A stretch of DNA of 64,000 nt from Paraburkholderia kururiensis (GTDB lineage Bacteria > Pseudomonadota > Gammaproteobacteria > Burkholderiales > Burkholderiaceae): NCBI RefSeq assembly GCF_034424375.1, contig NZ_CP139965.1:2232001-2296000 (forward strand), written 5' to 3'. The notes beneath the pieces are model-generated. The model was given only the letters and a program-made list of their open reading frames with translations. It was not told the DNA's origin and made no database searches. A program made the position numbers and the translations under genes. Positions 53,594 through 63,313 of the stretch are shown here, piece by piece. The first letter of the stretch is position 1, and each line of letters opens with the position of its first letter.

Positions 53594-56101
53594 ATGCCTA
53601 TCATCAAACGACCGTCTTCCCCGCGCTACCCGTCCGACGATCGGGAACCTTCCTTCCACTCCAACGGCCAGCCACGAGGCCGCGAACCGCAGCGACACAC
53701 CACGTCGCGCGACGGTGTCGACCGCGGGCGTTCCATCGGCCGTTCGATCGCGTTGTGGTTCATCGGGCTGATCGCCACGCTTGCTGTCGTCGGGGCGCTG
53801 ATCGTGGGCTACGGGCTCGTGGTGATGGCGCCGCAATTGCCCTCGCTCGATGCGCTCACCGACTACCGGCCGAAGGTGCCGCTGCGCGTCTACACCGCGG
53901 ACCACGTGCTGATCGGCGAGTTCGGCGAAGAGCGCCGGCAGCTCGTGCGCTTTCAGGACATTCCGGACGTCATGAAGAAAGCGGTGCTCGCCATCGAGGA
54001 CTACCGCTTCTACGAGCACGGCGGCGTCGATTTCGTCGGCATTCTGCGCGCGGGTTTCACGGACCTGCTGCACGGCGGCGCGTCGCAGGGCGCGAGCACG
54101 ATCACGATGCAGGTGGCGCGCAACTTCTTCCTGTCGAGCGAGAAGACCTACACGCGCAAGATCTATGAAATGCTGCTCGCCTACAAGATCGAGCGCGCGC
54201 TCACGAAGGACCAGATTCTCGAGCTGTACATGAACCAGATCTATCTGGGCCAGCGCGCTTACGGCTTTTCGGCCGCTGCGCGCGTGTACTTCGGCAAGGA
54301 TCTCAAGGACATCACGCTCGCGGAAGCCGCGATGCTGGCGGGCCTGCCGAAGGCGCCCTCGGCCTACAACCCCGTGGTGAACCCGCATCGCGCGAAGGTG
54401 CGCCAGGAATACATCCTCAAGCGCATGCTCGACCTCGGCTACATCACGCAGCCGCAGTACGACGCCGCCGTGAAGGAAGAGATCCACACGAAGGCCGCGG
54501 GCAACGAGTACAGCGTGCACGCCGAGTACGTGGCCGAAATGGTCCGGCAGATGATGTACTCGCAGTACAGGGACGAAACCTACACGCGTGGCCTCACGGT
54601 GACCACGACCATCGACTCGGCCGACCAGGAAGCCGCCTATCGTGCCGTACGCAAGGGCGTGATGGATTACGAGCGGCGTCACGGCTATCGCGGACCGGAG
54701 GGCTTCGTCGAATTGCCCGCGGCAGGCGACGACCGCGAGCAGGCCATCGAAGATGCGCTCACGGATCACCCCGATAACGGCGAGATCGTTGCCGCGGTCG
54801 TGACAGACGCGAGCCAGAAGGTCGTGAAGGCGCAGATGCTCGACGGCACGCGCGTCACGGTGACTGGCGAGGGGCTGCGGTTCGTCGCTGCCGCGCTGTC
54901 GCCGCGCGCGGGCCAGGCGCTGCGCATCCGGCCCGGCTCCATCATCCGGCTCGTGGCCGACGCGAACGGCAACTGGCAGATCACGCAACTGCCGCAGGTG
55001 GAGGGCGCGCTGGTGTCGCTCACGCCGCAGGACGGCGCGATTCGCGCGCTCGTGGGCGGCTTCGACTTCAACAAGAACAAGTTCAACCACGTGACCCAGG
55101 CGTGGCGCCAGCCAGGGTCCAGCTTCAAGCCCTTCATCTATTCGGCGTCGCTCGAAAAGGGCCTGGGGCCGGCCACCATCATCAACGACGCGCCGCTCTA
55201 CTTCCCGCCCACCACGCCGGGCGGCGACGCCTGGGAGCCGAAGGACGACGACCAACCCGACGGTCCGATGCCGATGCGCCTCGCGCTCGCGAAGTCGAAG
55301 AACCTCGTGTCGATCCGCATCCTCTCGTACATCGGCACGAAGTACGCGCAGGACTATGTCACGCAGCGCTTCGGCTTCGACCCCGACAAGACGCCGCCGT
55401 ACTTGCCGATGGCGCTGGGTGCCGGGCTCGTCACGCCGCTGCAGTCGGCGGGCGCGTATTCGGTGTTCGCGAACGGCGGCTACCGCATCAATCCGTATCT
55501 GATCAGCGAAGTGGACGATGCGCACGGCCAGCCGCTTTCGAAGGCGCAGCCGCTCGTGGCCGGACAGAACGCGCCGCAGACACTCTCGCCGCGCAACGCG
55601 TTTGTCATGAACAGCCTGCTGCACACGGTGGCGACCTCGGGCACGGGCGCGGGCACCAACGTGCTGCATCGCTCCGACCTGCAGGGCAAGACGGGTACCA
55701 CCAACGACGCCAAGGACGGCTGGTTCGCCGGCTATCAGAAGACGCTCGTCGCGGTGGCCTGGATGGGCTACGACCAGCCGAAGAGCCTCGGCAGCCGCGA
55801 GTTCGGCGCGCAACTCGCGCTGCCGATCTGGGTGGAGTACATGCAGCGCGCGCTGCGCGGCGTGCCGCAGGAAGAGCCGCCTCAACCCGACGGCGTGACG
55901 GTGGTGAACGGCGAGCTTTACTTCGCCGACATGACGCCGGGCAACGGCTTCGTCGCGAGCATCGGCATGGATTCGGGCGCGGCGCTGGCCGGCGCGAGCG
56001 ACGCGACCGGCAACGTGGGCCCGGCCGGAATGTCGCCGCCCAGCGTGAGTTCCACCGAGAAGAAACAGATCATCGATCTGTTCGAGTCGAACAAGCCCTG
56101 A
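53594..56101 (+). CDS. mrcA: Class A penicillin-binding protein 1A (glycosyltransferase/transpeptidase)
   Basis: The 835-residue protein has a basic cytoplasmic N-terminus, a membrane anchor at about residues 50-75, then a GT51 glycosyltransferase domain with catalytic Glu135 in AIEDYRFYEHGGVDF and QGASTITMQVARNFFL. The transpeptidase domain has Ser509 in PGSSFKPFIYSASLE, SKN in ALAKSKNLVS and Lys699 of KTGTTNDAKDGWF. It polymerises and crosslinks peptidoglycan in the periplasm. The ATG at 53594 is favoured over longer open frame. It is a single-gene unit, so it may be a second paralogue beside the housekeeping mrcA (inference). Confidence 0.93.
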   Translation: MPIIKRPSSPRYPSDDREPSFHSNGQPRGREPQRHTTSRDGVDRGRSIGRSIALWFIGLIATLAVVGALIVGYGLVVMAPQLPSLDALTDYRPKVPLRVYTADHVLIGEFGEERRQLVRFQDIPDVMKKAVLAIEDYRFYEHGGVDFVGILRAGFTDLLHGGASQGASTITMQVARNFFLSSEKTYTRKIYEMLLAYKIERALTKDQILELYMNQIYLGQRAYGFSAAARVYFGKDLKDITLAEAAMLAGLPKAPSAYNPVVNPHRAKVRQEYILKRMLDLGYITQPQYDAAVKEEIHTKAAGNEYSVHAEYVAEMVRQMMYSQYRDETYTRGLTVTTTIDSADQEAAYRAVRKGVMDYERRHGYRGPEGFVELPAAGDDREQAIEDALTDHPDNGEIVAAVVTDASQKVVKAQMLDGTRVTVTGEGLRFVAAALSPRAGQALRIRPGSIIRLVADANGNWQITQLPQVEGALVSLTPQDGAIRALVGGFDFNKNKFNHVTQAWRQPGSSFKPFIYSASLEKGLGPATIINDAPLYFPPTTPGGDAWEPKDDDQPDGPMPMRLALAKSKNLVSIRILSYIGTKYAQDYVTQRFGFDPDKTPPYLPMALGAGLVTPLQSAGAYSVFANGGYRINPYLISEVDDAHGQPLSKAQPLVAGQNAPQTLSPRNAFVMNSLLHTVATSGTGAGTNVLHRSDLQGKTGTTNDAKDGWFAGYQKTLVAVAWMGYDQPKSLGSREFGAQLALPIWVEYMQRALRGVPQEEPPQPDGVTVVNGELYFADMTPGNGFVASIGMDSGAALAGASDATGNVGPAGMSPPSVSSTEKKQIIDLFESNKP

Positions 56102-56128
56102 GCGTCGTCGCAACGCACGTTGACGCTA

Positions 56129-56167
56129 CGCCGGCGCATTTCGCATCGCATGCGGAAAGCGCCGGCG
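56129..56167 (+). terminator. Strong hairpin after mrcA
   Basis: CGCCGGCGC (56129-56137) pairs perfectly with GCGCCGGCG (56159-56167), with partial inner pairing of TTTCGC and GCGGAAA. No T run follows, so it may act as an mRNA-stabilising stem or weak terminator. Confidence 0.5.
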
Positions 56168-56305
56168 GCTCAACGGGTTAGGGCGCTTGTCGGCGAGTTT
56201 TCAACAGGCTCTTCAACATAATCTGGGGATAACTGGCCGGCGGTGCGTCACCATCCGCGCGGACGACGAGGCAGGCGGTTCGCAGTTGTCTCTCCGCTTA
56301 GGCGC

Positions 56306-56941
56306 TCATGCGCTGGTCCGCCCCGCCGCCCACGCGATCGCATCTTCGAGCCGGTCGTTTCCCCAGAACATCTCGTTGCCGACGAAGAACGTCGGCGCAC
56401 CGAAAATACCGCGTTCGATCGCGGTTGCCGTTTGCGTGCGCAGCTTCGCGCGGTGCTCGTCGCTCAGCGCCGCGGCAACGATCTCGCCGGCAGGCAGGTC
56501 GAGGCGGTTCAGCGCTTCGCGTACGGCCTCGGGCGAGTCGATCTCGCGGTCCTCGGCGAAGTTCATCTGCATGATCTCGCGGCACCAGGCGCCCATCCAC
56601 GGCTCGCCCGCCGCGAAGGCGGCCACGCGCATGGGCAGAAGCGCACGCCGTGGAAACGCGGAGGGCCACCTCCACGGCAGACCGTACTTTGCGCACAGGC
56701 GCTCCATGTCGCGTTTCACGTAAGCGCCTTTCTCTTTCTGCACGACGAACGGCGCTCCCGACCAGCCGAGCCGTTCGAACACCGGACCTAGCATGAACGG
56801 CTGCCATCGCACCGATACGTCGGCCTCGGCGGCCGCCTGCCCGATACGCATGACGCTCAGATAGCTGTAGTTGCTGGCGAAGTCGAACCACAACTCGATC
56901 TCGCGCGGCGGGGTGGGTGTCGAGCTCAGGCGTTGGGACAT
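56306..56941 (-). CDS. 2-hydroxychromene-2-carboxylate isomerase / DsbA-fold oxidoreductase
   Basis: The 211-residue protein is a kappa-GST/DsbA-fold enzyme: IELWFDFASNYSYLS with candidate catalytic Ser23 in place of a CxxC, then VRWQPFMLGPVF and the C-terminal GIFGAPTFFVGNEMFWGNDR. In naphthalene catabolism NahD isomerises hydroxychromene carboxylate with glutathione, but most genomic members have unknown substrates. No aromatic degradation genes are nearby. Convergent with mrcA. Confidence 0.88.
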   Translation of the reverse strand: MSQRLSSTPTPPREIELWFDFASNYSYLSVMRIGQAAAEADVSVRWQPFMLGPVFERLGWSGAPFVVQKEKGAYVKRDMERLCAKYGLPWRWPSAFPRRALLPMRVAAFAAGEPWMGAWCREIMQMNFAEDREIDSPEAVREALNRLDLPAGEIVAAALSDEHRAKLRTQTATAIERGIFGAPTFFVGNEMFWGNDRLEDAIAWAAGRTSA

Positions 56942-57002
56942 GAGGCGTCTCCTCGTTCGCTACGCCGCAAGCATAGCGCTGTCGCGGCACGCGAGCCGGC
57001 TG

Positions 57003-58550
57003 TCATCGCGTAGCGGCGTTCTCTGTGGGCTCGGCGTGCTGCGCATGGCCGGTCGAGGGCTGCGCCGACGCAGCGTGCGCTCCATCCCCGGCATCCCCGG
57101 CATCGCCGGCGTGCCCGACAGGGGCAGGCGGGTCTCCCATCGACTGGAACAGCGCGGCCGTGTCCGAGAGGCGCGCGCCCGTATAGCGGATTTCATCGAG
57201 CTGCGCGTTGCGCCATTGCTGCTCGGCCGAGCGCGTTGCCGATCGCGGCACGGAACCCAGACGCTGGCGCGCTGCGGTCTCGCCGAAGGCGCCCTGCGCG
57301 GCGCGTGCGGCGGTGTCAGCCGCCGCGAGCGCTTCGGCGTCGTGTTCGAGCGCGGCCAGCGTGTTGGCCACGTTTTCGAATGCGGCGAGCACGGTTTGCC
57401 GATATTGCGCGACGGCTGCGTCGTATGACGCCAACGCGGCGCGCCGCTGCGCGAACAGTGCGCCGCCATGAAACACCGGCTGCGAGAGCGACGCGCCGAC
57501 GCTCCACAGCGCGCCTGCGCCGGAAAGCATCGCGGGCCAGCTGAAGCCGCCTTTGCCCATCGACGCCGTGAGCGAAAGACTCGGGAACATCTGCGCCGTG
57601 GCCACGCCGACGTCGGCCGCCGCGGCCTTCAGCGCGGCGCTCGCGGCGAGGACGTCGGGACGCGACTGCAGCAGGTCCGAGGGCACGACGACCGGCACGT
57701 CGCGCGGCACGTCGAGGCTCGCGAGGTCGAGATCGGGCGGGGCGGCATCGGGCGTGCGGCCCAGCAGTACCGCGAGCGCGTGGCGCGTGGTGAGCGATTG
57801 CTGGCGAAGGCCGGGCAGGCTGGCCGCGAGCGACGCGGCGTTCTGCTGGGCGGCGAGCACATCCGCATGGGCGAGCGCACCGAGCGCGTAGCGCTTCTCG
57901 CGGTCACGGGCTTCGTCGTTCGCGAGGGCGACGAGCCGCTCCGTGGCGTCGATCTGCGCGTGCAGTGCCGCCGCCGAGATCGCCGCCGACACGATGTTCG
58001 CCGCCAGCGCCCGCCGTGCCGCGTCGAACTGGAACGCCTGCATGCCGACGCGCGCCGCGAGCGCCGCGTTTTCGAGCCGCGCGGCGCCGAACAGGTCGAA
58101 CGTGTAGCTCGCCTGCAACTGGCCCACGAACACGTTGTAGAGCACCGTGTTCGGTCCCGCCTCCGGAATGCCGAGCGCGCGTTCGCGCGTCGCCTGGCCG
58201 CCCGCGTCGATGGAAGGCAGCATCGACTGGCCGATCTGCGCGCGCAGTTGCTCGCGGGCCGCCGCGAGATTGCGGTCCGCCGCCGCGAGAGTGGGACTGT
58301 TGCGCAAACCTTCGTCGACGAGCGAGTCGAGCGCGTCGGAGCGGAACAGCTTCCACCATTCGGGCACGGGCCGCGCGCCCACCACGAAGGTCTGCGCCAC
58401 GCCTTGCGCGGACACCGTCTGCGCCGGCTGTGCGGTCGCCCCGTAATGCTCCGGTTGCGGCATGGCAGGCGGATTGCCGTTCGGACCGAAGGAACAGGCA
58501 CCGAGACTCGCGGCTGTCGCGACGGCGAGCAGCACCCCAGACGTCTTCAT
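57003..58550 (-). CDS. RND efflux outer-membrane factor lipoprotein (NodT/OprM family)
   Basis: The 515-residue protein has a lipoprotein signal with lipobox LGAC (Cys19), two long helical repeats typical of TolC-like factors (REQLRAQIGQSMLPSIDAGG, FQFDAARRALAANIVSAAIS, ALAVLLGRTP, SRPDVLAASAALKAAAADVG) and the SLSQPVFHGG strand region. A low-complexity Ala/Gly/Asp/His tail of about 40 residues follows. It forms the outer-membrane duct of the pump encoded just upstream, whose stop lies 2 bases before this start. Confidence 0.92.
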   Translation of the reverse strand: MKTSGVLLAVATAASLGACSFGPNGNPPAMPQPEHYGATAQPAQTVSAQGVAQTFVVGARPVPEWWKLFRSDALDSLVDEGLRNSPTLAAADRNLAAAREQLRAQIGQSMLPSIDAGGQATRERALGIPEAGPNTVLYNVFVGQLQASYTFDLFGAARLENAALAARVGMQAFQFDAARRALAANIVSAAISAAALHAQIDATERLVALANDEARDREKRYALGALAHADVLAAQQNAASLAASLPGLRQQSLTTRHALAVLLGRTPDAAPPDLDLASLDVPRDVPVVVPSDLLQSRPDVLAASAALKAAAADVGVATAQMFPSLSLTASMGKGGFSWPAMLSGAGALWSVGASLSQPVFHGGALFAQRRAALASYDAAVAQYRQTVLAAFENVANTLAALEHDAEALAAADTAARAAQGAFGETAARQRLGSVPRSATRSAEQQWRNAQLDEIRYTGARLSDTAALFQSMGDPPAPVGHAGDAGDAGDGAHAASAQPSTGHAQHAEPTENAATR

Positions 58551-58552
58551 GA

Positions 58553-61500
58553 TCAGTTCCCCGTATGTTCGTGGGATGCGCCCGGACGGCTCTCATCGCG
58601 TTCGTCGTTCCGCACGCGGAACGAGGCCGCATACAGCGCTGGCAGATAGAAGAGCGTGAGCACCGTCGCGCTCGTGATGCCGCCCATCAACGCCGTCGCC
58701 ATCGGCCCGAAGAAGTTCGAGCGCAACAGCGGAATGAGCGCGAGCACGGCGGCCGCGGCGGTCAGCGTGATGGGCCGGAAGCGCCGCACGGTGGCGCCCA
58801 CGATCGCGTCGAAGCGCCGGTGGCCTGCCGCGATGTCCTGCTCGATCTGATCGACGAGGATCACCGAGTTGCGCATGATGATGCCGAACATGGCGATCAC
58901 GCCCAGCATCGCGACGAAGCCGAACGGCTTGCCGAAGAGCAGCAGCGTCGCCACCACGCCGATCAGGCCGAGCGGCGCCGTCAGCACGACCATCAGCACG
59001 CGCGCGAAACTCTGCAGCTGGATCATGAGCAGCGTCAGCACGGCGATGATCATGATCGGCATCTGCGCGTTGATCGACGCCTGGCCCTTCGCGCTTTCCT
59101 CCACCGAGCCGCCCACCTCGATGCGATAGCCCACGGGCAGCGTGGCGCGAATGGGCGCGAGCGCCTGGTCGATGCGCTTCGTGACGTCGATGCCCTGGGC
59201 GTTGCCGGTGACGTCCGACTGCACCGTGAGCGTGGGCTGCCGGTCGCGTTCCCAGATCACGCCGTATTCGAGGTCGGGTTTCATGCTGCCGAGTGCGCCG
59301 AGCGGCACCGGGCCGTTCGGCGTGGGCATGGCGAGCGTGGTCAGACGCTCGGGGTCCACGCGTTCGCGTTGCGGCGCGCGCAGATCGACGCTGATCAGCT
59401 TGTCCGCCTCGCGGTATTGCGTCACGGTGTAGCCCGAGAGCGTCATGGCGAGAAAGCTCGCGATGTCTTCGGAACTGACGCCTAGTTCGCGCGCCTTCTT
59501 CTGGTCGATCTCGAAGCGCATCGAACGTTCGGCGGGCTCGTCCCAGTCGAACTGCACGTTGACCGTGCGCGCGTCGTCGCGCATCTTCGCGGCCACGCGT
59601 TCGGCAATGGAGCGCACCGTCGCGATATCGTCGCCGCTCACGCGGAACTGTACGGGATAACCGACGGGCGGGCCGTTCTCGAGGCGCGAGAGCCGCGTGC
59701 GCAGCGCGGGGAACCTGTCGCGCAGCATGGGTTCGAGCCAGCGCGCGAGCTTCTCGCGCTCTTCCACGGATTTCGCCGTAATCACGAACTGCGCGAAGTT
59801 GGGCAACTGCAGCTGCTGGTCGAGCGGCAGATAGAAGCGCGGCGCGCCGGTGCCCACGAAGTCGATGCTGTGATCGATCTCGGGCCGGCCTGCAATCGCC
59901 TTTTCGAAACGCTTCGCCTCGCGCAGCGTCGCCTCGAACGAGGCGCCTTCGGGCAACCGCAGATCGACGAGCAACTCCGGGCGGTCCGAACTCGGAAAGA
60001 ATTGCTGGGCGACCTGCGTGAAACCCGCGAGCGACACGACAAAGAGCGCCACGGTAATGACCAGTACCACGAAGCGACGTTCGATGCACCAGCTGACCCA
60101 GCCGCGCAGACGGTCGTAGAAGCGCGTGTCGTAGATGTCGGTGTGCTCTTCGTGGTCGTTGTGACGGCCTTGATCGTGAGGCGCGTGTTCCGGCCGCTTG
60201 CGTTCCGACAGCAGGTGGTAGCCGAGCAGCGGAATCAGCACGACCGCCGCGAGCCACGATGCGATCAGCGCGATGGCGGAGACCTCGAAGATGGAGCGCG
60301 TGTACTCGCCAGTGCTCGACTTCGCGAGCGCGATGGGCAAAAAGCCCGACACGGTGACGAGCGTGCCCGTGAGCATCGGGAACGCCGTGCTCGTGTAGGC
60401 GTAGGCCGCGGCGCGCGTGCGGTTCCAGCCCTGTTCGAGCTTCACGGCCATCATTTCGACGGCGATGATCGCGTCGTCCACCAGCAGGCCGAGCGCGAGC
60501 ACGAGCGTGCCGAGCGACACCTTGTGCAGGCCGATATCGAACAGATACATGCAGAGCGCCGTGACCGCGAGCACGACGGGAATCGAGATCACCACCACCA
60601 TGCCCGTGCGCACGCCGAGCGAAACGAGGCTCACGATCAGCACGATGGCCACGGCTTCGGCCACGGCTTCGAGAAAGTCGTCCACGGAGCGCGAGACCGC
60701 GTGCGGCATGCTCGACACCTGCACGAGCTTGAGACCGACCGGGAGGCGCGCTTCGAGTTCGGCGGTCTGCGCGTCGAGCGCCTTGCCGAGGCGGATCACG
60801 TCGCCGCCGGGCTGCATCGTGATGCCGATGCCGAGTACGGCATGGCCGTTCGAACGCATCTGCGTAACGGGCGGATCGTCGTAGCCGCGCCGGATCACGG
60901 CGATGTCGCCCAGACGGAACGAGCGGTTGTTGATGCGCACGAGCAGATCGGCGAGTGCCTTGACGTCGGTGAACTGGCCGCTCGGACGCACGAACACGCG
61001 GTCGTCGGCGGTGGTTAGCGTGCCCGCGGCCGTGACGGCGTTCTGCGAATTGATGGCCTGCGCGAGCTGCTGCGGCGTGATGCCGAGGCGCGTCAACTGC
61101 GTGTTCGATATCTCGATGTAGATGTGCTGGTTCGGGTCGCCGAAGTAGTCCACCTTCGCCACGCCGGGCACGCGCAGCAGCACGGTGCGCAGCTGGTCCG
61201 CGTAGTCATGCAGCTGCGCCGGCGAAAAGCCGTCGCCTTCGAGCGTGTAGATGTTCGTGTAGACGTCGCCGAACTCGTCGTTGAAGAACGGGCCCTGCAC
61301 GCCGGGCGGCAGCGTCGCGGCGATGTCGCCGACTTTCTTGCGGACCTGATACCAGGTTTGCGGCACCTCCTTCACGGGCGCGGCGTCCTTCATCGTGAAG
61401 AAGATCAGCGACTCGCCGGGCCGCGAATAGCTGCGCAGGAAGTCGATGTACGGCGTTTCCTGCAGCTTGCGGCCGATGCGGTCGGTGACCTGTTCCTGGA

Positions 61501-61747
61501 CCTGACGCGCGGTTGCGCCGGGCCAGAACGTCTGGATCACCATTACGCGAAACGTGAAGGGCGGGTCTTCGGACTGCGCGAGCCGCGTGTACGCGAGCAC
61601 GCCGAACAGCGTGGCGAGCACGATCACGAACACGACGAGCGCCTGGTGGCGCAGTGCCCATGCCGAGAGGTTGAAGCGTTGCGTGGGACCGGCTTCGGCG
61701 GCGGCGCCCGCGCCGGTATTGGCACTTTCTTCGCGCGCGGCCGTCAT
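58553..61747 (-). CDS. RND efflux pump inner-membrane transporter (HAE1 type)
   Basis: The 1064-residue protein has the RND layout: membrane segment near residue 35, a large periplasmic loop, segments 2-6, a second loop and segments 8-12. The paired proton-relay aspartates are in LALGLLVDDAIIAVEM. The cytoplasmic loop between halves carries a His-rich stretch (RPEHAPHDQGRHNDHEEHTD). The start at 61747 overlaps the adaptor stop (ATGA). Substrates cannot be read from sequence; the HAE1 type usually exports hydrophobic or amphiphilic drugs. Confidence 0.93.
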   Translation of the reverse strand: MTAAREESANTGAGAAAEAGPTQRFNLSAWALRHQALVVFVIVLATLFGVLAYTRLAQSEDPPFTFRVMVIQTFWPGATARQVQEQVTDRIGRKLQETPYIDFLRSYSRPGESLIFFTMKDAAPVKEVPQTWYQVRKKVGDIAATLPPGVQGPFFNDEFGDVYTNIYTLEGDGFSPAQLHDYADQLRTVLLRVPGVAKVDYFGDPNQHIYIEISNTQLTRLGITPQQLAQAINSQNAVTAAGTLTTADDRVFVRPSGQFTDVKALADLLVRINNRSFRLGDIAVIRRGYDDPPVTQMRSNGHAVLGIGITMQPGGDVIRLGKALDAQTAELEARLPVGLKLVQVSSMPHAVSRSVDDFLEAVAEAVAIVLIVSLVSLGVRTGMVVVISIPVVLAVTALCMYLFDIGLHKVSLGTLVLALGLLVDDAIIAVEMMAVKLEQGWNRTRAAAYAYTSTAFPMLTGTLVTVSGFLPIALAKSSTGEYTRSIFEVSAIALIASWLAAVVLIPLLGYHLLSERKRPEHAPHDQGRHNDHEEHTDIYDTRFYDRLRGWVSWCIERRFVVLVITVALFVVSLAGFTQVAQQFFPSSDRPELLVDLRLPEGASFEATLREAKRFEKAIAGRPEIDHSIDFVGTGAPRFYLPLDQQLQLPNFAQFVITAKSVEEREKLARWLEPMLRDRFPALRTRLSRLENGPPVGYPVQFRVSGDDIATVRSIAERVAAKMRDDARTVNVQFDWDEPAERSMRFEIDQKKARELGVSSEDIASFLAMTLSGYTVTQYREADKLISVDLRAPQRERVDPERLTTLAMPTPNGPVPLGALGSMKPDLEYGVIWERDRQPTLTVQSDVTGNAQGIDVTKRIDQALAPIRATLPVGYRIEVGGSVEESAKGQASINAQMPIMIIAVLTLLMIQLQSFARVLMVVLTAPLGLIGVVATLLLFGKPFGFVAMLGVIAMFGIIMRNSVILVDQIEQDIAAGHRRFDAIVGATVRRFRPITLTAAAAVLALIPLLRSNFFGPMATALMGGITSATVLTLFYLPALYAASFRVRNDERDESRPGASHEHTGN

Positions 61748-63048
61748 GACGCGAAGTCCTCGGGATGCAGCGGCGCCACTGGCCGTACCTGCTCGCCCGC
61801 GGCTACCGTATGCACGCCTTGCAGCACGACACGCTCCCCGCTCGCGAGCCCCTGCGTGACGGCGATGGTGCGTTCGCCGTAGCGCGCCACGGTGACGCGG
61901 CGCAGTTCCAATGTGCCGGTTTCGGCCGCGTTGTCTTTGCTGGCCGCATTGGCTGCGCTGGCCGTGTTCGTCGCGCTGGCCGCATGGCCGTTCATCCGCA
62001 CCACCCACACGGCCGGCGCATTGCCGTCGTGAAAGAGGGCGGTGGCGGGAAGTGTGAACGTCGGACCGCCGGGCTGAGCCCATGCGCCGGCCTGGGAGGC
62101 TTGAACGCCTGTCATGCCGTTTGCGCTCGCGAAGGCCACGTTCGCTGTCATGCCGAGCCGCACGTCGGCACCGGCGTGATCGAGCGTGAGCTTGACGCGA
62201 TACGTGCGGCTTTGCGGATCGGCCGCCGGCGAAACTTCGCGCACGCGGGCGGCGAAAACGCGATTCGGCAGCGCAGGCAGCGTGACCTGTGCCGCGCGTC
62301 CCGTTGCAAGCCCGCCCACGGCGCTTTCGGGCACGTCGCAGACCACGTCGATGTCGCCGCTCCAGGCGAGCGTGTAGACGGCCTGGCCCGCTGAGACGTT
62401 TTGCCCCGTATCCGCCTGTTCGGCCGTGATCACGCCGTCGTGGTCCGCCAGCAAGGTGGCGTAGCGGAGCTGGTCGCGAGCGAGCGCCGCCTGCTGCGCG
62501 GCCTGGTCGCGCTGGGCTGCCGCGGAGGCGTAGGCATCTTCGGTCTGTTCGAGCTGAGCCGGCGCGATCAGTTGTTCGCTCGCCTGGGCGCGGTCGCGAT
62601 CGAGCTGCTGCTTCGCATATACGAGCCGGTGCTGCGTCGCCTCCAGCTGGGCCGCAGCACTCGCGGCGTTCTTCTGCACGTCCGCGGGATCGAGCTGCGC
62701 GACCAACTGCCCGGCTTTCACCGTATCGCCCAGGCGCACGCGCCGCTCCAGGATCTTGCCGCCGATGCGAAACGACAGCGGCGTCGAATAGCGCGACTGC
62801 ACCTCGCCGGGCAGCGACGCCACGACCGGCGCGCCGTCGGGCTGCACCGCCACGGCCACGACGGGCCGGGCCGCGGGGGCGACATCGGCCGGCTTGTGGC
62901 AGGCCGCCAACAGCGCGAAGCTCGAAAAGAGAAGTGCCAGGGCGCCGAGGCGAAGCGGTCGCGCGGTGTCACGCGTGCTTTCCAGAGCCGGCGAGCGGCG
63001 CAAGCGTCTTGCTGCGAAGGGCCATACGTCACAACCGGGATGATTCAC
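61744..63048 (-). CDS. RND efflux periplasmic adaptor lipoprotein
   Basis: The 434-residue protein has a lipobox LLAAC at Cys50 after an unusually long N-terminal stretch, a lipoyl-like half (LSFRIGGKILERRVRLGDTV), an alpha-hairpin (residues about 120-190), the second lipoyl half (LLADHDGVITAEQADTGQNV) and a beta-barrel domain. An Ala/Asn/Ser-rich insert (SATNTASAANAASKDNAAE) interrupts the membrane-proximal domain. It links pump and outer-membrane factor. The start is uncertain because about 30 residues precede the signal peptide. Confidence 0.9.
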   Translation of the reverse strand: MNHPGCDVWPFAARRLRRSPALESTRDTARPLRLGALALLFSSFALLAACHKPADVAPAARPVVAVAVQPDGAPVVASLPGEVQSRYSTPLSFRIGGKILERRVRLGDTVKAGQLVAQLDPADVQKNAASAAAQLEATQHRLVYAKQQLDRDRAQASEQLIAPAQLEQTEDAYASAAAQRDQAAQQAALARDQLRYATLLADHDGVITAEQADTGQNVSAGQAVYTLAWSGDIDVVCDVPESAVGGLATGRAAQVTLPALPNRVFAARVREVSPAADPQSRTYRVKLTLDHAGADVRLGMTANVAFASANGMTGVQASQAGAWAQPGGPTFTLPATALFHDGNAPAVWVVRMNGHAASATNTASAANAASKDNAAETGTLELRRVTVARYGERTIAVTQGLASGERVVLQGVHTVAAGEQVRPVAPLHPEDFAS

Positions 63049-63249
63049 ATCGACCTCGACTGGAGAAACGGCCCCGCGCTGCCACGCGCGACACGGCGGC
63101 CATACGCGACAAAAAGCGAGGCAAGATAGCGCTGGAGCAGGGCATGGCCGCGGGCCTTGCCGGTCGCAGACGGGCCGGATTCGCCCGTCGAATCGCGCGA
63201 CAGTGCATCCGAAGCCTACTACGCCTTTCGACTACAGCGCTGGATTCTA

Positions 63250-63301
63250 ATACATACCTGTATCTGAGTGTGGAAATGCATCCGGATTTCCGCCCGGATG
63301 C
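63250..63301. promoter_or_regulatory. Cluster of inverted repeats, candidate operators of the efflux TetR regulator
   Basis: Three perfect inverted repeats are nested here: ATACA-N4-TGTAT (63250-63263), GGAAAT-N8-ATTTCC (63272-63291) and GCATCCGG-N8-CCGGATGC (63278-63301). A TAGAAT -10-like hexamer on the minus strand (63249-63244) abuts the first. The third ends 12 bases before the TetR start. Confidence 0.6.
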
Positions 63302-63313
63302 TAGACTGCGCAC

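Noticed and set aside
53167..56232. DnaA-box-like nonamers flanking mrcA (TTATCAACA at 53175-53167 and TTATCCCCA at 56232-56224)
   Set aside because: Each has one mismatch to TTATNCACA and they are isolated, 3 kb apart, with no AT-rich unwinding region or dnaA/dnaN genes.
57060..57130. Repeated GGCATCCCCGGCATC-like units
   Set aside because: They encode the low-complexity Gly-Asp-Ala tail of the outer-membrane factor; too short and irregular for an independent repeat.
61748..62083. N-terminal extension of the RND pump by 112 codons
   Set aside because: It runs antiparallel in codon sense through the adaptor gene in another frame; the ATGA junction at 61744-61747 and the family N-terminus fix the start.
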